From NCBI RefSeq assembly GCF_007655135.1, contig NC_045127.1, forward strand, positions 42,605,538 to 42,669,537: a stretch of 64,000 bases of DNA, written 5' to 3'. Origin of the DNA: Punica granatum. Taxonomy: Eukaryota; Streptophyta; Magnoliopsida; Myrtales; Lythraceae. Positions 11,566 to 22,706 of the stretch are shown one piece after another; the stretch's first letter is position 1, and each line of letters starts with the position of its first letter. The notes beneath the pieces were generated by a model. The model saw only the letters and a program-made list of their open reading frames with translations. It was not told the DNA's origin and ran no database searches. A program made the position numbers and the translations under genes.

Positions 11566-11820
11566 CTCGCATGTAACAGAACCCCCGAATTCGAAACCTT
11601 GGGTTTCGTAGACCATATGCCTTAGTAATTAGGTGTACCACGTACTCCTAGACCCGGGTAACTTGTCGGCCCTCGACCTTCGGGTCGTAAAATGGCAAGT
11701 AGCGACTCCTTCTCACGTGCGTCCGTCATGCGTCCCCGGGAAGGTGGACACTCCCAAGCCGCGTTGCATAGGGGCGCACACGTGGGCCCCGACGAGATTA
11801 AAATTTGGGTGCGCACAACT

Positions 11821-11837
11821 TGGCGACTCCATTGGGG
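11821..11837 (+). promoter_or_regulatory. Primer binding site of the large element, tRNA-Arg type
   Basis: TGGCGACTCCATTGGGG starts three bases after the LTR end at 11817. It resembles the complement of the 3' end of a plant tRNA-Arg, the primer reported for Ogre-type elements. The tRNA assignment is from memory of the family. Confidence 0.65.
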
Positions 11838-12021
11838 TCACTTAGAGGGTTCGAGCTCGTTCTCGCTTGCTTTGTTTGCTTGTTTATTTACCGCTTTCCG
11901 CAATTTTCCGCTTATTTACTTTACGTACTTTTATTTCCCGCAAATGCATTGCATATCCTACTAGCTTCTAGGTACCTATGGGTCGCGTCCCACGACTGGT
12001 AATAGGAGCATAGGTTAGATA
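11838..12021 (+). other. Large-element leader, left of the copia insertion
   Basis: This is non-coding leader with CT-rich and CGC-containing sequence. It is cut at 12021 by the copia element and continues at 20030. Confidence 0.6.
12017..12021. repeat. Target-site duplication (AGATA) of the young copia element
   Basis: AGATA stands at 12017-12021 and again at 20025-20029, directly outside the two 1667-bp LTRs. Confidence 0.93.
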
Positions 12022-13688
12022 TGCTAGTTTCACGGGGCGCAACGGAAACGAAAAAGGAACAGAAATTCAAAATTTCCTACCCGTGAAACTAATTCCAAGA
12101 CCTACTAGAAGAATAAGAGTAAATAAAAGCGTACCTGGAATATTTAAAATTGTCGACCAAGCGTCCCACGCGTGACGCCTCTACCGGTGTCCACACCGAC
12201 TTTGTCGACGAGTCTTCGAGATCGGCGGTGCTAGCGACCAACACTCGAAAGAAACACCGATGCAACACCCGAAATTTTTAAGACTAATGGACCTAATTTG
12301 AGTTGAACAATTCAACCCAAATTATATATATTTTATATGCACACATATATGCACGTACATATATATATTAGCATATATATATATAATATGTGTGCGCTTT
12401 TATATATAAGCATATATATATATATAAAAGTAATCTGCCCCTTTTTTTTATAAGCAACAGGGGAAGGAAGAAAACCAATTCTAGCCGATGTGGGACAAGG
12501 AAAATCAAGGCTCCAAGTGACATGTGTCCAAGTAAATGTCATTAAACCATTGGCCCATGTGTCACCGCATTAATCGTGCATCAATTTAGTCCATTTAATC
12601 TAATAAATCGGGTCTAATTAATCGACAAATTTAATCTCATTAAATATCCGATTAATTAGTCACATCCTAAATCATCTAATCTCTATTAGACGATTTTATT
12701 TGTTTCAAAATATCTCGTCAATTTAGTCGTAGTGTGTGACCCTGTAGGTTCCCAATTACGTTGATAGTAATATCAAAATCTCTATTTCAATATTACAAAC
12801 AGTGAGCGGCATCTAGCAATGCATCACCGTTACTCAAGTAATCGGAAAGTCAATTTCTCGACGAACCTCGTGACCTATATTACCGTGTAATATAATCCAT
12901 TGTCCCCTATATCTCTATTGAGCCCAAGGCATGGTCGATGACATCCTTGTATGGCTCAATATTTCTCTTTCTTGGTTTACCGGTTAAGTATATCAGAACA
13001 AATGAGCTCGATATCGTTATATCGACTCATTTGGGTATGCATACACTTTTAGACTTAACCACCAAGTGGCCGTGAGATATCGCTCCCGTTTCGTAGGAGG
13101 GACAAATTCTATTTTGATCACTCACATTCCTCTCCATGCTCTGTGGTATACCCAATAACTGTCTTTATAACCATCCTGTTACAGTGGCGTTTGACAGTAT
13201 CAAAGTATATGACATTACATGTAGGAATCTATGGTGACCTCAAGTCAAAGGACCATTACACTATAGTCACTTTGAGATATGCTAATGACAGTCACGTAAC
13301 AACCCATGTAGCAATCTCATGGTGGGTCATTCCAATACACATTACTCTTAATGTATACATGTGGTGTGATTTGATATCTCCATATCCATGACCTATGAGA
13401 CTTGGTCATCAATCAACACTCACACTAGTCTAACCGTATTATCGTTGTCCTAATTAACGATAATACTTTGACTATGGACATTTAGGAATAATGTTCATTA
13501 ATTATAGGATCTCACAATCAAGTCACACTTGATGCCTATTGAACCTACTATTCCAAGGACATTATTGTGTAAAATCATATTTAGCGCAATCTACACAATA
13601 ACAGATATGCCTCGTAATATAATGAAATAGATATCATATTACAGAACTGATTATAGATTGCCTCTAGGACATACACCAATTCCCAACA
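12022..13688 (-). repeat. Copia 3' LTR (minus-strand element)
   Basis: It begins TGTTGGG and ends TAGCA in element orientation. It includes a TA-rich microsatellite at about 12346-12432 and an 11-bp inverted repeat near its end (12026-12036 with 12080-12090). Confidence 0.95.
12346..12432. repeat. TA-rich microsatellite in the copia LTR
   Basis: Several ATATATAT runs are separated by short GC-containing breaks. The identical tract is at about 18682-18768 in the other LTR, which again shows how recent the insertion is. Confidence 0.8.
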
Positions 13689-13702
13689 ATCTCCCACTTG
13701 CA
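13689..13702 (-). promoter_or_regulatory. Copia polypurine tract
   Basis: On the minus strand the sequence AAGTGGGAGAT lies between the gag-pol stop codon and the 3' LTR. Confidence 0.75.
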
Positions 13703-16700
13703 CTAGAGCCAATCTGGCATCTGTCTAATGCCAATAGATCTAGTGTGAGCCTCGTGCTTGCGCTGCACAAGAGGCTTCGTAAGTGGATCTGCGAGATTCT
13801 CATCTGTTGGTATTCTGCATATCTTCACATCTCCTCTGTCGATGATCTCGCGAATGAGATGGAAGCGTCTGAGTATATGTTTGGATCGCTGGTGAGACCT
13901 GGGTTCCTTAGCTTGCGCAATGGCTCCATTGTTGTCACAATAGAGATCCACTGGGTCTGCGATGCTAGGAACCACAACAAGTTCTGTCACGAACTTCTTG
14001 ATCCAAACGGCCTCTTTTGCAGCGTTAGAGGCAGCAATATACTCGGCCTCTGTGGTAGAATCGGCTACTGTCTCCTGTTTGGAACTCTTCCAACTCACAG
14101 CACCTCCATTCAGGCAAAACACATACCCTGACTGCGATCTACTGTCGTCCTTATCGGTCTGGAAGCTAGCATCGGTGTAACCTCTTACAACGAGCTCTTC
14201 TTCGCTTCCATATACCAAAAACATCTCCTTAGTCCTTCGTAAGTACTTAAGGATGTTCTTTACTGCAATCCAGTGTCTTTCACCTGGATCTGATTGGTAT
14301 CGACTCGTCATACTCAAAGCATACGAGACATCTGATCGAGTGCACAACATAGCATACATGATGGATCCAATAGCTGACGCATATGGAATCCTATTCATGC
14401 GGTCCCTCTCTTCTCGAGTAAAAGGACACTGAGCCTTCGAAAGGCTTATGCCATGTAACATAGGCAGCGACCCTTTCTTAGAATCCTGCATGCTAAATCG
14501 CCAAAGCACTTTATCTATGTATGCACTATGACTTAAGCCAAGCAGTCTCCTGGATCTATCTCTATAGATCCTAATACCTAACACGTAGGTAGCTTCGCCT
14601 AAGTCCTTCATAGAGAAACACCTTCCCAACCAAGTCTTCACAGACTGTAAGGAAGGAATGTCATTCCCGATCAGAAGTATGTCATCTACATATAACACCA
14701 GGAAGATTACTATGCTCCCACTAACCTTCTTGTAAACACAGGGTTCATTTTCATTCTTGATGAAGCCAAACTCTTTGATTGCATCATCAAAACGAAGATT
14801 CCAGCTCCTAGAAGCTTGCTTCAGCCCATAAATAGACCGTTGTAGCTTACAAACTTTTCTGGCACTATGTGGATCGACAAAACCCTCAGGTTGCGTCATA
14901 TACACATCCTCGAGGAGATTCCCGTTCAGGAAAGCAGTTTTGACATCCATTTGCCAGATCTCATAATCATAATAAGCTGCAATTGCAAGCAAGATCCTGA
15001 TGGATTTAAGCATAGCTACCGGGGAAAAGGTTTCGTCATAGTCAACACCATGAACTTGTCTGAAACCTTTTGCCACAAGTCGGCCCTTAAAGGTAATCAC
15101 ATTACCGTCCATGTCAATCTTCTTCTTGAAGACCCACTTACACCCAATGGGTTTTGCCCCTTCAGGTGGATCAACCAAAGTCCATACTTGGTTAGTGTAC
15201 ATGGACTCCATCTCAGATCTCATGGCCACCAGCCATTTCTCAGAGTCAGAGCCTATTACGGCTTCCGCATAGGTTGTAGGCTCATCATTATCTATGAGCA
15301 ATACGTCATTGTCTTGAGTCACGAGAAATCCATATCTCTCGGGCTCATGACGTATCCTACTAGACCTACGAGGCTCCTGTGTCACCTGTGTAGAAGATTG
15401 TGCCACAACAACTTGTGATACTTGTTCTGCAACATTGCCCGTCGATTGGTCAATGTCATTTTGTGGTAGAACTTCCCCAAGTTCTAATTTCCTCCCACTA
15501 GTTCCTTTGAAGAGAAACTCTTTCTCAAGGAATACCGCAGTTCGAGCGACAAACACTTTGCCCTCGATGGGATTATAGAAATAGTATCCTCGAGTTTCCT
15601 TAGGATACCCCACAAAGTAACATTTGTCCGATTTAGGGCCAAGCTTATCCGAAGATAATCTCTTCACATAAGCTTCGCAACCCCATATTTTTAGAAAAGA
15701 CATCTTGGGACGCTTCCCATACCACATCTCATATGGTGTCCTTTCAACTGATTTCGACGGAGCATTGTTTAATATGAGAGCAGCTGTCTGTAGAGCATAT
15801 CCCCAGAAGGAGTCAGGTAAGTTTGCATGACTCATCAAAGATCGAACCATATCTAATAAAGTTCGATTCCTCCTCTCAGCTACACCATTCCATTGTGGTG
15901 TTCCAGGTGGAGTCAGTTGAGATAAAATCCCACACTGTTTAAGATAGTCAGCGAACTCATAGCTCAAATATTCACCTCCTCGATCTGATCGAAGAACTTT
16001 AATGCTCTTACCCAACTGATTCTCCACTTCATTCTTAAATTCTTTAAACTTTTCAAAGGATTCAGATTTGTGTTTCATCAAAAACACATATCCAAATCTA
16101 CTGAAATCATCAGTAAATGTAATAAAATAGAGATACCCACCTCTAGCAAGCTTGTTCACTGGTCCACATACATCGGTATGTATGAGAGCCAAAAGATCAC
16201 TAGCTCGCTCACCTTTTCCGGTAAAAGGGGCCTTAGTCATTTTCCCCATTAAGCAAGGTTCGCATGTCTCGATCGATTCTAAATCAAACGAGTCCAGTAA
16301 TCCATCCTTATGGAGTCTAGAGATGCGATTCTCGCTAATATGGCCTAAACGACAATGCCAGAGGTAAGTCGGGTTCGAATCATTAGATTTGAGCCGTTTG
16401 GTTTCCACATTATAAATAGGCGTATCTAGATCAAGAACATACAGACCATTACTTAAATGTGCACTGCCATAATATACATCATTCATGTACATAGAACAAC
16501 ACTTGTTCTTTATAGTGAAACAAAATCCCTTCTTGTCCAAACAAGAAACAGATATTATGTTTCTACTAATAGCAGGTACATAATAACAGTCGTTAAGATC
16601 TAATACAAGCCCAGTAGGTAAAACTAGGTGATAAGTCCCTACAGTTAATGTAGCAACTCTTGCTCCATTTCCAACTCGTAGGTCCACCTCGCCCTTTGTC

Positions 16701-17680
16701 AACGATCTACTGTCCTTTAGGTCCTGCATATTTCCACAAATATGAGCACCACATCCGGTATCTAATACCCAAGATGTAGAAGTAGTAGATACATTAATCT
16801 CTATAACATGGATACCTGAAGTGGAAGTCTCACTTCCCTTCTTCTTCTTCAACTCTTCCAGGTATATCTTACAATTCCGCTTCCAATGTCCAGTGTTGCC
16901 ACAATGGAAGCAGTAATCATTCTTCGCCACCTTGGCTTTAGGCTTCAACGCACCCAAGTCAAAATTGGATGCACCTTTAGCCTTCTTGCCTTTGCTCTTG
17001 CTCTTGCCCTTTCTTTTGGTCCCTTGGACCATTAGAACGGACGTCCCCTTGCTGATATCATGCTCAGCTGTTCTCAACATGCTAAGCAGTTCAGGCAATG
17101 GTTTATTGTAGTCATTCATATTATAGCTCATAATGAACTGACTATAACTGCTGGGCAGCGACTGTAGGACTAAATCTGTGGCCAACTCTTGACCAAGAGG
17201 AAATCCCAGTCTTCCCAGAGTCTCAACGTACCCAATCATCTTGAGTACATGAAGACCCACCGGGCTACCCTCAGTCAACCTTGCTTGAAAAAGTGCTTTA
17301 GAGATCTCGAATCTCTCATGTCGGGCCTGCTCTTGATAGAGCTGCCTGAGATGCACGATCATATCGTACGCCTTCATGTTCTCGTGTTGCTTCTGAAGCT
17401 CCGAGTCCATGGTGACTAACATGAGACATCCGACGTTTACGGCATCATCATGATGCTTACTATAAGCATCTTTCTCAGCTTGGGGGGCATCGTCAGGCGG
17501 TGGCGCAAGAAGAGGTTGCTCTAAGACATATAGCTTCTTTTCTTGGGTGAGAACAATTCTCAAGTTTCGATACCAACCAAGGAAATTATTCCCTGACAGT
17601 TTGTCCTTATCAAGGACGGATCGCAAACAGAAAGTACTAGAAGTGCTCCCTGCCATGGTAACTACCATAGAAATATACAA
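13703..17680 (-). CDS. Copia gag-pol polyprotein, 1325 codons
   Basis: This single open frame encodes the full copia set in the order gag, protease, integrase, reverse transcriptase, RNase H. The gag region spans about residues 20-235. The zinc knuckle CFHCGNTGHWKRNC starts at 257 (CX2CX4HX4C). The protease motif LDTGCGAH has its Asp near 307. Integrase has the HHCC finger from about 442 and Asp503, Asp566 and Glu602, so the last pair has the D-D35-E spacing. Reverse transcriptase has YVDD at about 999-1000. RNase H begins with YTDASF near 1169. The first ATG is at 17680, but an internal Met (MAGSTSS, about ten residues in) may be the real start. No frameshift or stop was found. Such a protein would copy and integrate the element in the cytoplasm and nucleus. 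Confidence 0.95.
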   Translation of the reverse strand: MYISMVVTMAGSTSSTFCLRSVLDKDKLSGNNFLGWYRNLRIVLTQEKKLYVLEQPLLAPPPDDAPQAEKDAYSKHHDDAVNVGCLMLVTMDSELQKQHENMKAYDMIVHLRQLYQEQARHERFEISKALFQARLTEGSPVGLHVLKMIGYVETLGRLGFPLGQELATDLVLQSLPSSYSQFIMSYNMNDYNKPLPELLSMLRTAEHDISKGTSVLMVQGTKRKGKSKSKGKKAKGASNFDLGALKPKAKVAKNDYCFHCGNTGHWKRNCKIYLEELKKKKGSETSTSGIHVIEINVSTTSTSWVLDTGCGAHICGNMQDLKDSRSLTKGEVDLRVGNGARVATLTVGTYHLVLPTGLVLDLNDCYYVPAISRNIISVSCLDKKGFCFTIKNKCCSMYMNDVYYGSAHLSNGLYVLDLDTPIYNVETKRLKSNDSNPTYLWHCRLGHISENRISRLHKDGLLDSFDLESIETCEPCLMGKMTKAPFTGKGERASDLLALIHTDVCGPVNKLARGGYLYFITFTDDFSRFGYVFLMKHKSESFEKFKEFKNEVENQLGKSIKVLRSDRGGEYLSYEFADYLKQCGILSQLTPPGTPQWNGVAERRNRTLLDMVRSLMSHANLPDSFWGYALQTAALILNNAPSKSVERTPYEMWYGKRPKMSFLKIWGCEAYVKRLSSDKLGPKSDKCYFVGYPKETRGYYFYNPIEGKVFVARTAVFLEKEFLFKGTSGRKLELGEVLPQNDIDQSTGNVAEQVSQVVVAQSSTQVTQEPRRSSRIRHEPERYGFLVTQDNDVLLIDNDEPTTYAEAVIGSDSEKWLVAMRSEMESMYTNQVWTLVDPPEGAKPIGCKWVFKKKIDMDGNVITFKGRLVAKGFRQVHGVDYDETFSPVAMLKSIRILLAIAAYYDYEIWQMDVKTAFLNGNLLEDVYMTQPEGFVDPHSARKVCKLQRSIYGLKQASRSWNLRFDDAIKEFGFIKNENEPCVYKKVSGSIVIFLVLYVDDILLIGNDIPSLQSVKTWLGRCFSMKDLGEATYVLGIRIYRDRSRRLLGLSHSAYIDKVLWRFSMQDSKKGSLPMLHGISLSKAQCPFTREERDRMNRIPYASAIGSIMYAMLCTRSDVSYALSMTSRYQSDPGERHWIAVKNILKYLRRTKEMFLVYGSEEELVVRGYTDASFQTDKDDSRSQSGYVFCLNGGAVSWKSSKQETVADSTTEAEYIAASNAAKEAVWIKKFVTELVVVPSIADPVDLYCDNNGAIAQAKEPRSHQRSKHILRRFHLIREIIDRGDVKICRIPTDENLADPLTKPLVQRKHEAHTRSIGIRQMPDWL

Positions 17681-18342
17681 AATAAGTATTATGACACAAC
17701 AATATTTAATGAGGACTTTATAAATATTGCTCGCACTATTTATATCAAATCAATGACCCTCAACATTGATTCAGAGAATATCATTCTCATAGTAGCTCAA
17801 GATCCATATCTCACCAAGCTCTGAGTCAGCGAGGGCTGATTCACCCAGAACTGGCTATTTAGGTAGGGAACTCACTTTCCCAATTGCATTACATGCAACT
17901 CTTGATTAGTTGAGTGAATAACTCCTTATTCAAATCTATCTTATAGATCGATGCCCAACTACATGCCTCTGAACTCCTAATCCTATTAGGCTTGCTCAGT
18001 TAAGTCCGACCCACTGGTAAACACAACGTCTTACTAGGATAGATAAGGGCATCCTGCGAAGGCAAGGTCTACACACTCATCGATCTTGGTCTTGACGAGC
18101 GTTACACGGTGGAAGGATATGGACTTAATATTTTGAGGGATTTGATTAACATTTAATCGATCTCACTGTACACTATTATGTAACTATTACATAATAGTCC
18201 GTACGTATAACTATTATACTAACACAACTAGGACATAGTCCATGTCTAACAGTCATGCACCGCAAATATCAAACATAATCATACCAGTACCAAGCACAAA
18301 ATCATATTTTATGCTATTATCTACTCAGATTCTAACTAGCTA
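17681..18342 (-). other. Copia leader between primer site and gag-pol
   Basis: This is about 660 bp of untranslated leader without long open frames; it would hold packaging signals. Confidence 0.7.
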
Positions 18343-18355
18343 GGCTCTGATACCA
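18343..18355 (-). promoter_or_regulatory. Copia primer binding site, initiator tRNA-Met
   Basis: On the minus strand the sequence is TGGTATCAGAGCC, two bases from the 5' LTR end. Confidence 0.9.
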
Positions 18356-18357
18356 AT

Positions 18358-20024
18358 TGCTAGTTTCACGGGGCGCAACGGAAACGAAAAAGGAACAGAA
18401 ATTCAAAATTTCCTACCCGTGAAACTAATTCCAAGACCTACTAGAAGAATAAGAGTAAATAAAAGCGTACCTGGAATATTTAAAATTGTCGACCAAGCGT
18501 CCCACGCGTGACGCCTCTACCGGTGTCCACACCGACTTTGTCGACGAGTCTTCGAGATCGGCGGTGCTAGCGACCAACACTCGAAAGAAACACCGATGCA
18601 ACACCCGAAATTTTTAAGACTAATGGACCTAATTTGAGTTGAACAATTCAACCCAAATTATATATATTTTATATGCACACATATATGCACGTACATATAT
18701 ATATTAGCATATATATATATAATATGTGTGCGCTTTTATATATAAGCATATATATATATATAAAAGTAATCTGCCCCTTTTTTTTATAAGCAACAGGGGA
18801 AGGAAGAAAACCAATTCTAGCCGATGTGGGACAAGGAAAATCAAGGCTCCAAGTGACATGTGTCCAAGTAAATGTCATTAAACCATTGGCCCATGTGTCA
18901 CCGCATTAATCGTGCATCAATTTAGTCCATTTAATCTAATAAATCGGGTCTAATTAATCGACAAATTTAATCTCATTAAATATCCGATTAATTAGTCACA
19001 TCCTAAATCATCTAATCTCTATTAGACGATTTTATTTGTTTCAAAATATCTCGTCAATTTAGTCGTAGTGTGTGACCCTGTAGGTTCCCAATTACGTTGA
19101 TAGTAATATCAAAATCTCTATTTCAATATTACAAACAGTGAGCGGCATCTAGCAATGCATCACCGTTACTCAAGTAATCGGAAAGTCAATTTCTCGACGA
19201 ACCTCGTGACCTATATTACCGTGTAATATAATCCATTGTCCCCTATATCTCTATTGAGCCCAAGGCATGGTCGATGACATCCTTGTATGGCTCAATATTT
19301 CTCTTTCTTGGTTTACCGGTTAAGTCTATCAGAACAAATGAGCTCGATATCGTTATATCGACTCATTTGGGTATGCATACACTTTTAGACTTAACCACCA
19401 AGTGGCCGTGAGATATCGCTCCCGTTTCGTAGGAGGGACAAATTCTATTTTGATCACTCACATTCCTCTCCATGCTCTGTGGTATACCCAATAACTGTCT
19501 TTATAACCATCCTGTTACAGTGGCGTTTGACAGTATCAAAGTATATGACATTACATGTAGGAATCTATGGTGACCTCAAGTCAAAGGACCATTACACTAT
19601 AGTCACTTTGAGATATGCTAATGACAGTCACGTAACAACCCATGTAGCAATCTCATGGTGGGTCATTCCAATACACATTACTCTTAATGTATACATGTGG
19701 TGTGATTTGATATCTCCATATCCATGACCTATGAGACTTGGTCATCAATCAACACTCACACTAGTCTAACCGTATTATCGTTGTCCTAATTAACGATAAT
19801 ACTTTGACTATGGACATTTAGGAATAATGTTCATTAATTATAGGATCTCACAATCAAGTCACACTTGATGCCTATTGAACCTACTATTCCAAGGACATTA
19901 TTGTGTAAAATCATATTTAGCGCAATCTACACAATAACAGATATGCCTCGTAATATAATGAAATAGATATCATATTACAGAACTGATTATAGATTGCCTC
20001 TAGGACATACACCAATTCCCAACA
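18358..20024 (-). repeat. Copia 5' LTR
   Basis: It is 1667 bp and the same as the other LTR apart from one base that I noticed. It carries the element's own promoter, reading leftwards. Confidence 0.95.
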
Positions 20025-22111
20025 AGATAGGGGTTCGAAGTAGGGGTACGGCGCGCAGTTCGACTGCCGCTTAGCCCTCGAAAAGAATCCCGCTCGGTTT
20101 CAAGGAATTGACACCCTTGAATCGGGGAGCCCCATCCCTAGATAGCACGGTCCCTGTAGCACTAAAACCATACATTGTGCAGGAGCTCCATGCCATCCTC
20201 CAACTCGGCTTCGACGAACAGTCCATCGAGTCGGCCTGCGTGCCACTTGAATCTTTTCTGTTTCAAGAGCGATGTAACTTGTAATTTGTACTAAGCCGGG
20301 GGCATTTACTTTCTTCGCATACATGCATCATCTGTTTTACAAAATTAGGGTATCATTCATATGAACGAGTCCTAAGTCAGTCTTCCTTTCGTCTTGGTAA
20401 GAGACACCTTGCTCGGCCTCTTGCTCGTGCCTCGACAAAGTCCATCAACACACGAGGGTCCCACCGGGTCTCCACAAACCAAGACCGGCACACCTGCCAG
20501 GACATCCCCCACTTCAGGCACAGCCACCATAGTCGACCTCACCAACAACATGATCGATCACATTCGCCGATAAGCTGCTGAGAAAGATGAGGAACTGGTC
20601 GACCAACCACAACTTCAAAGGGAGCTCGCTCAGACCCACTACAGAAATCCAATGCCACGCTCGCTCAAACTTCGAGTGTGGTGGAAGATCGGCTTAGGGC
20701 TTTATTTTACAAAATCTATATTGTACTTTGAACCTTTTGAGTCAATGTGAATGACGGCATTAGTTTTGGAAAACTCACGCATCGCATGCATCCTATTCAT
20801 TTATTGTTTTGCATAACAACTAACATCTCACCATACAAGTGAGCGAAGACCTCCTTCGCAGGTAGACCAACCGCGACCTTCACTCTCCCTCCACGGCAAG
20901 GTGAGCCGTGGCCCGAGGGCCGATCCACCTTCCTTGGCAAAGCTAGCTTCTCACTAACCCTGCGCAACTAAGTGTCATCGCGTAATCGCGCACACGTCTC
21001 TTCTCGCAACTGAGCACATCCACCAGCACAACCGAGTGCGTCCTTCCGCGTCGTGCGAGCATGCCTCCACCTTACCCATGCACACACCCCCGGCACGCTC
21101 GCACGACGCCTACCAGATTAGTTCGATCCCCTACGCACTTGCGTGAAAATTGCAAACATAATTTGCTCATTCATCGTTCCCCTTTTCTCATTACAGGAAA
21201 TAACCGACAAGAAGGCAACCTGAATCCCAAACGACCACAATCGAGACAGGAAACACTTCTCTGCTACCTCCTTGGACTCCAAACACTGAAGAAAGACCTT
21301 CCCTCCACGAAAGATCACAGGCGACAGCTCCAATGAATATAGCATGTCCTAGCCCACCCGCCACAGGGCTTCCAACACGATCACGCTACCGATTGAAGAA
21401 TGGGCCCAACCCACCCTCTGCTGTGGCCACCGACCTGCTACCGAGGCAACACACACTCTTTTTCAAATACTCTTTTACATTTATTCGCATTTCCAAACAA
21501 GCTCTCGGCATGAACGAACCATTCAAGGGGCACTTGAATAGTCTCGAAGACGCCCTGTTAGTTCTGTCGGACCTGTCCGACTCGCATGTCCCAATGAGAT
21601 CGGCTCCTCGAGTTTTCCCTAGGACGGCTGCGCAGACCAACCCGCAATCCGAGAAAGTACAAATATGTGGTTCTTAGTCACAGTCTAACCGCTCCAGCTG
21701 GGCGATGACCGGACTCCCGAAATTGAGTGTCCCCCACGCGCGACACCTCATGGGTCGCGCGCTAGATGAGGGAACTTCTCATGGGTCCACCTTACATTTC
21801 TTACCACATATTTCACCGTATAATCACCTAATACATCATCTTCTTTGTCATCCTTCACAGGGGCACGCCGGCTACAGGCGAAGAGCGATATACGGGTTCA
21901 CACTTCCATGAGAACTCCTATCGAGTCTCTCTCCCTATACGTCGACAGGAAAGAGGCTTGATGCGGAAGTATCCCCCTTTTAACGAAGCCGAAGACAAAA
22001 ACGACTGAGCAAGTCACATGCTGTCAACCCAACCATCTCAGTCGATGGCAAGCATGGCCCCTGAAGCAAAGCACGTACGCCGACTTCAAGAGCACCTATC
22101 CTCCTAGAGGC

Positions 22112-22474
22112 ACCCTCCACGGGAGCAACAAGACACGATCAGGAATGGCTTCCGACGCAGACCACGAAGACCAGGGCATCTGCGTTCAACACTCATGCCG
22201 GGGCAACCTCGGTCACTTGCACCCCAGAGCAAATCTTGTTCTTCTTTTTAGACGATAGGGGAAATCATTTGTAAAGTTTGCAAGGACGAACAGGTGACCC
22301 TCCACGGGAGCAACAAGACACGATCAGGAATGGCGTCCGACGTAGACCACGAAGACAAGGGAATCCGCGTTCAACACTCATGCCGGGGCAACCTCGGTCA
22401 CCTACACCCCAGAGCAAATCTTGTTCTTTTTTTTAGACGATAGGGGAAATCATTTGTAAAGTTTGCAAGGACGA
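22112..22474 (+). repeat. Imperfect tandem duplication, period 185 bp
   Basis: The unit beginning ACCCTCCACGGG at 22112 is repeated from 22297. The copies differ at roughly ten positions (for example gcttccgacgc against gcgtccgacgt). Confidence 0.85.
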
Positions 22475-22653
22475 GCAGCACGAAGTTCGGCTTCCGAATA
22501 TCCAGGAGCCAAATCTCCATGAAAGGCCGGCCCTCACGAAATAGGGCAAGGCACACCAAAGCAACCACGCAATGCAAAGTCGAGGAGTTTTCAACAAATA
22601 CACGGGGCATAAAACAAACCCTAACTGCAAGAAAAAAGCAAGAGCGGAAAGAA

Positions 22654-22706
22654 GCGGGAAAAACCCGCCAATGAAGAGAGAGAGAAAAGATGCGGGAAAA
22701 ACCCGC
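22654..22706. repeat. Two copies of a GCGGG-AAAAA-CCCGC hairpin
   Basis: A 15-bp inverted repeat at 22654-22668 recurs at 22692-22706, each followed by CAATGAA. A short duplication seems the likeliest origin. Confidence 0.7.

Larger units (their letters stand above)
2213..11817 (+). repeat. 5' LTR of the large Tat/Ogre-like element, split by a chromovirus
   Basis: Two pieces, 2213-6236 and 11570-11817, align continuously with the 3' LTR at 25856-30096. The chromovirus and its CTCG duplication sit between them. Order inside the LTR: an AT-rich start; a CT-rich stretch near 2650-2830; a block of CTCAGCTC-like repeats (2890-3250); a cluster of RGCCCA motifs (3425-3610); degenerate AGTCCC-type repeats (3780-4375); and an AT-rich part that ends in GCGCACA. 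The open frames in it are short and not conserved between the two LTR copies, so I call no gene. Confidence 0.85.
12022..20024 (-). mobile_element. Young, apparently intact Ty1/copia element
   Basis: The LTRs are at 12022-13688 and 18358-20024, both exactly 1667 bp. I find one difference (an A/C change near 12990 and 19326). It has a perfect 5-bp duplication, a primer site at 18343-18355, a polypurine tract just above 13689, and one uninterrupted 1325-codon gag-pol. All catalytic motifs that I can read are present. It lies inside the internal region of the large Tat/Ogre-like element and is the most recent insertion in the nest. The long LTRs would fit an Angela or TAR type lineage, but I did not assign one. 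Confidence 0.95.

Noticed and set aside
12333..13391. Small frames of 69 and 82 codons, repeated unchanged at 18669-19727
   Set aside because: They look conserved only because they lie in two nearly identical young LTRs.
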